This document shows, piece by piece, positions 8,290-16,300 of a DNA stretch of 22,053 nucleotides; position 1 is the stretch's first letter; each line of letters begins with the position of its first letter. Source of the DNA: Planctomycetota bacterium. Its GTDB lineage: Bacteria > Planctomycetota > Planctomycetia > Pirellulales > UBA1268. Position numbers and translations under genes: made by a program. Location of the stretch: contig JAQBZA010000007.1 of the NCBI GenBank assembly GCA_027622795.1, positions 1 to 22,053 of the forward strand, given 5' to 3'. The notes beneath the pieces were generated by a model. The model saw only the letters and a list, made by a program, of their open reading frames with translations, was not told the origin of the DNA and searched no databases.

Positions 8290-10085
8290 TACTCGATCTC
8301 GACGGCCCGCTGCACGGTGCCGTCGGGTGTGACACGGCCAACCAGGAACTCACAGGCCACGTTACACCCCAGGAGCGTACGGTTGCGTGGCGCATCGAGC
8401 GCCCGATAGAGCAGCCACTGATCAAGCCCTACCTGCACCCGGTGTCCCGCGGCCATACTAGGCGGCAGGTTGATGCGGGTATCAGCCACGGTGAGCTGCC
8501 GCCATGTCACCTGCTCACCGAGTCGACGCGGATCGCAGTCGAGCCACACCGGTGCGAACATCCGCCCTTGGCCATACTGCTCGATCACCAATCCTGCAGG
8601 CGTCGGGACAAACCCACCACGGCCGGACATCTGCCACTCAGGCAGCCCCAGCGGCATAGCGAGGCACCGCATGACCGTATCGTAGAGATAGACTTCTCGG
8701 GTTTCGTCAGCAGGGCTGAGTTCCAGCCCGTTGGTGACCGGCAATGTCGCCGTGAGCCGTAATTCCCCCGCCGGCGGGCGGCCATCGCGACGCGTGACGG
8801 CATCCGCGAGGAGGACAGCCCGGTCGATCGTCAGGAGCGTCACCGATCGCTCAAACTGAAGTCCTCCTGCAAGCGGTGCCTTAATCTCAAAGACGATGGC
8901 ATCCCGCTTGGCGACCAGACAATTCGTTTCCCAAGGCCCGTCGGCCGGCAGTCGTTCGCCATCGCAGGTCACGTCCCACTCCCAGTCTCCATCAAAGAGG
9001 AGCCGATCACCCACAGCCAGTTCCAGTCTGGGGATCGCATCACGATATTCAACCTGCACCCGGAGGCTGTCTGAAATCCAGCCGGATCGCAGAATTGCCA
9101 CCGCAGCTTCCTGGTCGTCGTGACTGCAGTCCAACAATCTCTTGCTCTTGGCAGCGACTTTCCGCGTCGTGCCCGCCAACAAAGCGCGGGCGGTCCGCTG
9201 CCCCCGACCCTTCATGCAGTTGCTCGCAGCTTCCAGCAGCGGTTGCGTGAAAACCTGCGGGAGGCGGCCTACGCCGACAAGCATCCGGCCATCGTTGCCC
9301 AGCAACCGAAGCCCCTGTGCAAGGCAGGCGGTGAACCGCTCTTCAGTCGGGTGACCCCATGGCACGCTTCCAGATTCGAGGCCGATTCGACGGCACCGCG
9401 CCCACCGACAGATGCGGCTGATTACGGGAGCCGACCCATTCAATCCCAACGACCCCTCGCTCGAAACGAGCCGCGCGATTTCTTCCTCAAGCGCAGAAGT
9501 CACGTCGGCCTCCGTCATCCGACAGGCCTCGATGTCGCAAAACAGACGCGCCAGCGTGAGAACGAAGGCCGCAGGCGCGGTGTCCCGCGTCGCCATGACC
9601 GTAGCCGCCGCCGCAGCTCGTTGCACCGCCTGCTCCAACAGTCCACCGGCCGACCCGCCGGCGCGTCGAGAGCGGGCCAACCAGGCCAGACTCCACACTG
9701 CTCCCTCTGCAAGCAACCACTCGTCACGGACAGCCGACGTATGATTCGATTGTTCGAGACATTCTCCAATCGCCGCCTCGACAAAAGACAGATCGCGAAC
9801 ATTTTTCGGACGGTCTGCGATGAGACGCGCGAGTGATCGCAGCCGCTGCCGCGCGGGGAGCGACTCGCAACATTCAGCAAGTTCCTGAATCTGCTTCGCA
9901 ACCACCCTGCCCTTCACGCTGGGCGGCAGTCGATGCCGCTGTAGTCGACGATCGCCGACCGACTCCGCGGACGGCGGGGAACCGCTGCCAACTGGCAGTT
10001 CTTCCTCACTCTCACCAGTCGCTGCCGCGACGTCCTTAGCCCTCTGCTTGGGCCTCTTTTTGGTCGAGTCCTTCGTGGCGGTCAT
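8289..10085 (-). CDS. Conserved-looking unknown protein, 598 aa
   Basis: I do not recognise this protein. Residues 1-45 are Lys/Ala/Glu-rich and likely disordered (MTATKDSTKKRPKQRAKDVA). Residues ~60-330 look mainly alpha-helical. Residues ~345-598 are beta-rich with many Trp and Asp (LLFDGDWEWDVTCDGERL, VYLYDTVMRCLAMPLGLPEW, WLLYRALDAPRNRTLLGCN), as in a beta-sandwich. This C-terminal half faintly recalls the beta-sheet domain of heparinase II/III-like proteins, but no catalytic motif supports an enzyme call. No signal peptide or transmembrane segment is visible. ATG 10085 has GGAG 7 bases upstream. It is the first gene of the operon with yggS and the hydrolase. Coding status is well supported by length, ribosome site and coupling to yggS. 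Confidence 0.82.
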   Translation of the reverse strand: MTATKDSTKKRPKQRAKDVAAATGESEEELPVGSGSPPSAESVGDRRLQRHRLPPSVKGRVVAKQIQELAECCESLPARQRLRSLARLIADRPKNVRDLSFVEAAIGECLEQSNHTSAVRDEWLLAEGAVWSLAWLARSRRAGGSAGGLLEQAVQRAAAAATVMATRDTAPAAFVLTLARLFCDIEACRMTEADVTSALEEEIARLVSSEGSLGLNGSAPVISRICRWARCRRIGLESGSVPWGHPTEERFTACLAQGLRLLGNDGRMLVGVGRLPQVFTQPLLEAASNCMKGRGQRTARALLAGTTRKVAAKSKRLLDCSHDDQEAAVAILRSGWISDSLRVQVEYRDAIPRLELAVGDRLLFDGDWEWDVTCDGERLPADGPWETNCLVAKRDAIVFEIKAPLAGGLQFERSVTLLTIDRAVLLADAVTRRDGRPPAGELRLTATLPVTNGLELSPADETREVYLYDTVMRCLAMPLGLPEWQMSGRGGFVPTPAGLVIEQYGQGRMFAPVWLDCDPRRLGEQVTWRQLTVADTRINLPPSMAAGHRVQVGLDQWLLYRALDAPRNRTLLGCNVACEFLVGRVTPDGTVQRAVEIE

Positions 10086-10153
10086 GGCTAAGCTCCGTGC
10101 AGGGCGGTCGTTTCAGGGTTGGCAGACGGTGCCAAGAACGTCCGAAACCGTAT

Positions 10154-10172
10154 GATCCTGTAACGCAGGATC
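10154..10172. promoter_or_regulatory. Inverted repeat in divergent intergenic region
   Basis: GATCCTG (10154-10160) and CAGGATC (10166-10172) form a perfect 7-bp inverted repeat with a TAACG spacer. It is in the 170-base gap between the divergent 598-aa and YdjY-domain genes. It could be an operator or a transcript hairpin; I see no convincing promoter beside it. Confidence 0.4.
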
Positions 10173-10255
10173 GACGCGGTGGACGTATCGTACCGCCGCA
10201 TCGACGTTCATTCCACGGTCGTTCTTCTGCCACGCCACCCCGCGAGGATCATGTC

Positions 10256-10984
10256 ATGTTCGCCCCGCTTCCCGGAATTGATTCCCATACGATCGGTGCT
10301 TCGCCCGGCAGATGTGTTTTGGCGGTCGTGGCTATAGCCGCGTTTTTCCGGCCTTCATTCGGTGCCGACGCAGCCGCAGCAGACCGCCATCCCGAGCTCA
10401 AGCGACTCTCACCGACCCATGATGTCTGGATTGATGTCGCCAAGAAGGAGGTGATCGTCGGTGGTGCCGTATGCCTTGACGAGGGGCCGATCGAATACTT
10501 CGCCTGTCCCAAGGACACGAAAGATTACGAGTCGCTGGTGGCGGTCCGATCATCGGCACGGTTGGTACACACGGCAATGCTGGCGATCGGCCTCCAGCCC
10601 GGGAGCCCGGTCTCATTCGATCCCGAGTATGCAGCAGCAACGGGGCCCGTGATCCGCGTCCGGATGCGATGGAAGGCCGCCGACGGTGACACCCGCACCG
10701 TTCCGGCACAGGAGTGGGTTCGCGATACGCGATCTGGAGGCGCGATGAAGGATCGCTGGGTGTTTGCCGGCAGCAGTTTCTGGACCGACCCGGCTGACGG
10801 CAGGGAATACTATCAGGCTGACGGTGGCGACCTGGTCTGTCTGTCAAACTTTCCTACGGCCATGCTGGACCTACCGATCCCCAGTACGCAGTCGAATGAA
10901 GCCCTCCTGTTCGAGGCGTTTGCCGGACGCGTACCTCCCGTCGGTACGGACGTGGAGATTCTGCTGTCGGCCGACGCCAAGTGA
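10256..10984 (+). CDS. YdjY-domain secreted protein
   Basis: A 242-residue exported protein resembling the YdjY-domain family common in planctomycetes. A hydrophobic stretch at about residues 19-36 (CVLAVVAIAAFFRPSFG) preceding an Ala-rich region looks like a signal peptide. The conserved part starts HPELKRLSPTHDVWIDVAKK and continues with VIVGGAVCLDEGPIEYFAC, the SARLVHTAMLAIGLQPGSPV segment, VRMRWKAADG, AQEWVRDTRSGG, WVFAGSSFW and a terminal GTDVEILL. Its biochemical function is not known. ATG 10256 is preceded by GAGGA (10244-10248) at 7 bases; a longer frame to 10097 lacks both ribosome site and signal peptide at its start. It converges on hemQ, with stop codons 40 bases apart. Confidence 0.82.
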   Translation: MFAPLPGIDSHTIGASPGRCVLAVVAIAAFFRPSFGADAAAADRHPELKRLSPTHDVWIDVAKKEVIVGGAVCLDEGPIEYFACPKDTKDYESLVAVRSSARLVHTAMLAIGLQPGSPVSFDPEYAAATGPVIRVRMRWKAADGDTRTVPAQEWVRDTRSGGAMKDRWVFAGSSFWTDPADGREYYQADGGDLVCLSNFPTAMLDLPIPSTQSNEALLFEAFAGRVPPVGTDVEILLSADAK

Positions 10985-11024
10985 GAGCCACGTGCGAAAC
11001 GCAGCTCTGGCTGCAACGAGTGGC

Positions 11025-11028
<4 letters not shown>
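10981..11028. terminator. Nested inverted repeat over both convergent stop codons (YdjY/hemQ)
   Basis: GTGAGAGCCAC (10981-10991) pairs with GTGGCTCAC (11020-11028) except for one bulged A. Inside, GCAGC (11001-11005) pairs with GCTGC (11010-11014) around TCTG. Both outer arms contain the stop codons of the converging genes (10982-10984 and 11025-11027). It is probably a bidirectional transcription end or mRNA 3' stabiliser, although no T tract is present. Confidence 0.5.
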
Positions 11029-11894
<866 letters not shown>

Positions 11895-12090
11895 GACGAA
11901 AACCTGTGCGGGAGGTGAAATGAGCCAAAACACCGCAAACCTGCGGTGCTCGCCGATGGCAGCAGTGTACGCCACCAAACAAGGAGTGCACAGCATCGAG
12001 CACGACTGTCCGCGGCACTGGGCGGCGCGATATGCTAAAACGATTGACGAGATTCCGACGTGGGTCGTTCCGCGATCGGTTTCGCGACCA

Positions 12091-12118
12091 GCTGCGACTC
12101 GCTGGCTGCGACTGGCAG
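12091..12118. repeat. 14-bp tandem repeat upstream of the WXG100-like operon
   Basis: Two adjacent 14-base units, GCTGCGACTCGCTG (12091-12104) and GCTGCGACTGGCAG (12105-12118), agree at 12 of 14 positions. They lie about 25 bases before the ribosome site of the WXG100-like gene in the 260-base gap from hemQ. The rest of this gap contains a weak TATGCT (12031-12036) without a good -35 partner. The repeat could be an operator site. Confidence 0.45.
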
Positions 12119-12154
12119 ATAGGTTGACATTCATCACGGCGGGGGAGGCACGGC

Positions 12155-12427
12155 ATGGGACAGGTCATCGTCGATCCGGCAGAACTGCGGCGGTTTGCCG
12201 CCCGATTGCGGCACTTCAGTGAAGAAGTCATGGAACAGATGCAAATGGTGCAGCGTCAACTGTCTGCTCTGGGAGCTACATGGCGCGACAGCGAGCAGCA
12301 GAAATTTACCGAGGAGTTCGAGCAGCAACTGACAACGTTCAGCCGGTTCGTCGAGGCGACGGGCGAATATGTACCCTACCTGATTCGGAAGGCGGAACGC
12401 GTCGAGGAGTATCAGCAGCAGCGGTAA
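12155..12427 (+). CDS. WXG100-like small helical protein (first of pair)
   Basis: A 90-residue all-helical protein with the ESAT-6/WXG100 layout: helix, a turn with W43-R44-D45 (GATWRDSEQQKF), then a second helix. The usual W-x-G turn is W-x-D here. No Y-x-x-x-D/E secretion signal is visible at the C-terminus (ending EEYQQQR). Known WXG100 proteins are secreted as helical-hairpin dimers by type VII systems whose motor is an FtsK/SpoIIIE ATPase; such an ATPase is three genes downstream. GGAGG at 12144-12148 lies 6 bases before ATG 12155. It begins a tight four-gene operon. Family call rests on size, helicity, the W motif and context. Confidence 0.82.
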   Translation: MGQVIVDPAELRRFAARLRHFSEEVMEQMQMVQRQLSALGATWRDSEQQKFTEEFEQQLTTFSRFVEATGEYVPYLIRKAERVEEYQQQR

Positions 12428-12450
12428 CGTCTGGCTGCAGATGAGCACCG

Positions 12451-13062
12451 ATGTCCACGCAAGCAGACGTCAAATCGATCGATACGCTCGTTTTCATCAA
12501 GACGGCGCTGGCCGCTTTCGCTCACGAAAGTGGTCAGTCCCTGTCGGAGATCGAGATCCAATCCCAGCGGGCCGTCGACTGGATCACGGTCGATCAGGCG
12601 GCCTACTGGAAGGCCGAAGTTCGGCGGGCGGCCGATCAGGTCAACAAGGCAATCAAGGATCTTGAGCACTGCCGGGCCTTCAAGAAGGTCGGTGACAATC
12701 AGCCCTCGTGCATCGAGGAAAAAAAGGCCCTTGAGAAGGCCCGCCGCCGGCAGGAGTACACCGAGAGGAAGGCGGAGCTGGTGCGGCGGTGGACGCCGAC
12801 GGTGCAGCAGCAGTTTCGCGAGACGTGCGTGCGGCTCGTCCGCTTTCGGGAAGTGATCGATGTGGACTGTCCCAAGGCGATGGCCCGGCTCGACCAAATG
12901 CTGCGTGCGCTTGATGCCTATCGCTCGACGGCGGGCCCGGCGGCTGGCACCGCCACGGGCTCAACCGGCGGTGTTTCGATGACCCGACCGGCCGATGAAT
13001 CAGTCCCCACCGCGTCGGCTGCCGCTGAGCCTGCTCCCCCCTCACCCCGCGAAGGCACATAG
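12451..13062 (+). CDS. Unknown coiled-coil protein of the WXG100-like operon
   Basis: A 203-residue protein that I do not recognise by family. Residues ~5-150 are helical and charged, with WITVDQAAYWKAEVRRAADQ and a Glu/Lys/Arg-rich coiled-coil centre (IEEKKALEKARRRQEYTERK). Residues ~155-203 are Ala/Pro/Ser/Thr-rich and likely disordered. There is no signal peptide or transmembrane segment. Only a weak ribosome site precedes ATG 12451, 23 bases after the previous stop, so translation may depend on the upstream gene. Its position between two WXG-like genes and before the ATPase suggests a secreted partner, chaperone or cytosolic component of the same machine; this is inference. Confidence 0.75.
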   Translation: MSTQADVKSIDTLVFIKTALAAFAHESGQSLSEIEIQSQRAVDWITVDQAAYWKAEVRRAADQVNKAIKDLEHCRAFKKVGDNQPSCIEEKKALEKARRRQEYTERKAELVRRWTPTVQQQFRETCVRLVRFREVIDVDCPKAMARLDQMLRALDAYRSTAGPAAGTATGSTGGVSMTRPADESVPTASAAAEPAPPSPREGT

Positions 13063-13065
13063 CCC

Positions 13066-13302
13066 ATGCACGTTGGCGATCTGTCGAGTGGCGCATCCAA
13101 GATGGCGCTCGCCCTCAAAAACCTGCTGCTCAAGTGGGAATCAGCACAGGACACCTGGCATGACTCCACCAGCAAGGCGTTTCATAAGGAGCACATCGAG
13201 CCGCTCACTCCCGATGTCAAGCAGACCCTCGAGGCGGTGGGACGGCTGGCCGAGGTACTCTCGCGAGCCATCCGTGATGCCAGTGACACGGGTGAATACT
13301 GA
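13066..13302 (+). CDS. Second WXG100-like small protein
   Basis: A 78-residue helical protein with a central W31-H32-D33 turn (QDTWHDSTSKAF). It shares T-W-x-D-S followed by F five residues later and a Glu three further on with the first small protein (ATWRDSEQQKFTEE), suggesting that the two are paralogues and could pair. It starts three bases after the preceding stop and its stop (13300-13302) abuts the ATPase reading frame. No signal peptide is present. As with the first, the C-terminal Y-x-x-x-D/E signal is not seen (ending DASDTGEY). WXG100-like assignment comes from the motif and context; sequence alone is weaker than for the first copy. Confidence 0.7.
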   Translation: MHVGDLSSGASKMALALKNLLLKWESAQDTWHDSTSKAFHKEHIEPLTPDVKQTLEAVGRLAEVLSRAIRDASDTGEY

Positions 13303-13347
13303 TTGGTTGTTTGCTCACGCTCCCAACTCATGGAATGTCCGCCGCTG

Positions 13348-16300
13348 ATGAATCCTCGCTCTTACGACGCCGATGTCCTCCGTTCCCAGCTGGCCATTCT
13401 CCGGAAAGCTGCCGCCGATCGATCGGCGCAGGAAAAGGCGATCCGCTCCGCCTACGATTCGGCTGTGCAGACGGCCGCGACTGAGCAGCGTACCGCAACT
13501 GACTCGCTGCGGCAGGAGCGAGCGGCTGAGATCGAATCACTCAAGAAGGAGTATGCAGACAAGTTGGCCCACCTTGCGGCCAAGGTCGCTGCGGAACGCA
13601 CCAAGCTCGATGAGCAACGGGCTCAGGCGGCCACCCAGATCACGCGGCAGGCCGATGCCCAGGAAAAGAAACTCCACGACGATGACCAATTTGAGGAGAC
13701 ACAGGCTCGTGAGGTTGCCAAGGAAAAGAAGAAGAAACCACAACGCCTGTTTTTGAAGTCGGAGCAGGAACTGGGGAAGATCGCTGGGGCACTCGAGGAT
13801 TGTGAAAACCGCAGCCGCTCGTTCGTCGCGACCACATGTGGCAGCGCTGGCGGCGGGGAGCCCGTAGCCGAGGTGCCGACGACGGATGACTTTCCGCAGG
13901 GTGTCGAGGTGCTCAAGACGCTGGAACGCCTCGCAACAGGGATTGTTGAACAGACAAAAGCGCTGTGCGGCCTGCCGGCAGCGAAGCGGGTGTTTGCCGG
14001 TGGGCTCAAGGCGTCCATTATCATCCTTCCTGTGATCCTGGCGATGATGGCGGCAGGGGGAGTGGCATTCGGTGCGCTGGCCGCCAAGATCGACGAACCG
14101 CTCATCATTGCGGCGACCGCTGGCACAGCCGTCTTGATTCTGGGTGGCGGGCTCGGCGGAGGCCTCTGGTGGCTGACTCGCGCTCGTCGGCAGGTACGGC
14201 AGCGGATCGCGACCATGCATCGGCAGCTTGCGGGAGAGATCGCAACGGCCCGACGCTGCCTGGGCCGCTCGACCGAGTTCATCGCCAAGCGGCGGGATGC
14301 CCAACTGCGGCAGGCCGAAGAGGAGATTCAGGCGGAAATTGCCAAGCGGAAGGCAGCATTGCAGGCAGCGCTGGCAGCCGTGGCCGCCAAGCGGGAGAAA
14401 GCAGCCACCGACATCGAGGCAAAGGTGGCGGCCGGCCGCGCAGCGATCGACGCAAAAGAAGCAACGGCAAAAACGCAGTTCTCGGAAAAATACCCGACGG
14501 CGATCGCGACGCTGGAAAAAAGCCTCGACGATGAACTCGCCCGAATCGAACGAACGGCTGCGGAGACGGTGACGGCAGCTGCCACCGCTCGGGATGCCCA
14601 GTGGGCTGAGATGGTGGCCGCATGGCGGTCGGCGCGCACGGAGACCGCTGCGGTGTACAAAGAAGCCGCCGCGATCGATGCTGCCGCCTTCCTCCCCTGG
14701 GAGGAACTCGCCAAGCCCGAGGTGCCACTTCCGATCGACATCCCACCGGGGCTGCGGTTTGGCAGTCTCGCGTTGGCCTTGGAAAAGATCCCTGGTGGAA
14801 TCTCACCGACTCCAGAGCTCAATGCATTTGGCCCCCTTGAGTGGCCTCAGCCTGCCACGCTACCCTTCCCACAGCGGGCCGCCTTGCTCATCAAGACGAC
14901 GGCTGATCAGCACGAAAACGCCTCCGCGATGCTTCAGGCTCTCACGCTGCGGATCGCCACCGGCATTCCGCCGGGCCAGAGCCGGTTTACGATCATCGAC
15001 CCACTCGGCCTCGGTAAGCAGTTTGCCGGATTCATGCATCTGGCCGATCACGACGAATTACTGGTCACGAGCCGCATCTGGACCGAGCCGCAGCAGATCG
15101 AGGAACGGCTCGGTGACATGAGTGAACAGATGGAGGTAGTGATCCAGAAATACCTCCGCAACGAATATGAGTCGATTGGTGCTTACAACGCGGAAGCGGA
15201 GGTGCCCGAGCCCTACCGGTTCGTGGTCGTTGCCAACTTCCCCGCCAATTTCACCGAGACCAGCGCCCGCCGGCTCATGAGCATCGCCGCGAGCGGTGGC
15301 CGCTGTGGCGTCTACGTGATCGTCTCGGTCGACACTCGCCAAATGATGCCCTCCGGCTTCAGCCTTGACGAACTTGACCGGCTGTCGACCACGCTGATTC
15401 TCAAGGATGGATCGTTCAGCTGGTGTGATGAGGAGTTTTCCCAGTGGCCACTTACGGTCGAATCGGCCCCGCCTGACGCCGTCTTCACTGAAATCATCCA
15501 GCGGGTGGGCAAAGCCGCCAAGGCCGCCAAGCGAGTCGAGGTGCCCTTTGATCGCGTCGCGCCGCCGGAAGAGGAATGGTGGCACGGCAGCACCGCAAGC
15601 GAGGTGCTGGCCCCGCTCGGGCCGGCCGGCGCCAAGAAACTGCAGTATCTCAAACTCGGCAAGGGGACAAGCCAGCATGCCCTCATCGCCGGCAAGACCG
15701 GCTCTGGCAAGTCGACGCTGATGCACGCGATGATCACAAGCCTCGCACTGCAATACAGCCCCAACGAGATCCAGTTTTATCTCATCGACTTCAAGAAGGG
15801 CGTGGAGTTCAAACTCTACGACCACTACGCCCTGCCCCATGCCCGGGTCATTGCGATTGAGAGCGAGCGGGAGTTTGGGCTGTCAGTGCTCGAGCAACTC
15901 GACCGTGAGCTGAAGCGACGCGGTGACCTGTTCCGCGAATTATCGGTGCAAGATGTTGCCGGCTTCCGGAAGACGAATCACCCCGACCCCATGCCCCGCA
16001 TCCTGCTCATCATCGATGAGTTTCAGGAAATTTTTGTCGAGGATGACAAAATCGCTCAAGATGCGTCGCTCATTCTCGACCGCCTCGTCCGTCAGGGCCG
16101 TGCGTTTGGCATGCATGTACTCCTCGGCTCGCAGACGCTCGGTGGATCCTACAGCCTACCGCGTGCCACGATGGGCCAGATGGCGATTCGCGTCGCCCTG
16201 CAGTGCAACGAGGCCGATTCGAGCCTGATCCTTTCTGAAGACAACACTGCAGCCCGACTCCTCACCCGACCTGGTGAAGCAATCTACAACGATGCCAACG

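Noticed and set aside
8289..9050. Heparinase II/III call for the 598-aa protein
   Set aside because: Only a vague beta-sandwich resemblance; no catalytic Tyr/His motif or signal peptide was found.
9120..9836. 238-residue plus-strand frame inside the 598-aa gene
   Set aside because: Composition is typical of a shadow frame (Arg/Pro/Ser/His-rich) with no domain.
10097..10255. Longer start for the YdjY-domain protein
   Set aside because: It would bury the signal peptide behind 53 Arg/Pro-rich residues and overlaps the inverted repeat; ATG 10256 has a proper ribosome site.
11895..12137. 81-residue extension of HemQ upstream of ATG 11894
   Set aside because: The sequence is unlike HemQ N-termini and overlaps the likely promoter region of the divergent WXG-like operon.
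13537..14304. 255-residue minus-strand frame over the ATPase N-terminus
   Set aside because: Shadow of the coiled-coil region; Leu/Arg runs mirror the Glu/Lys codons of the sense strand.
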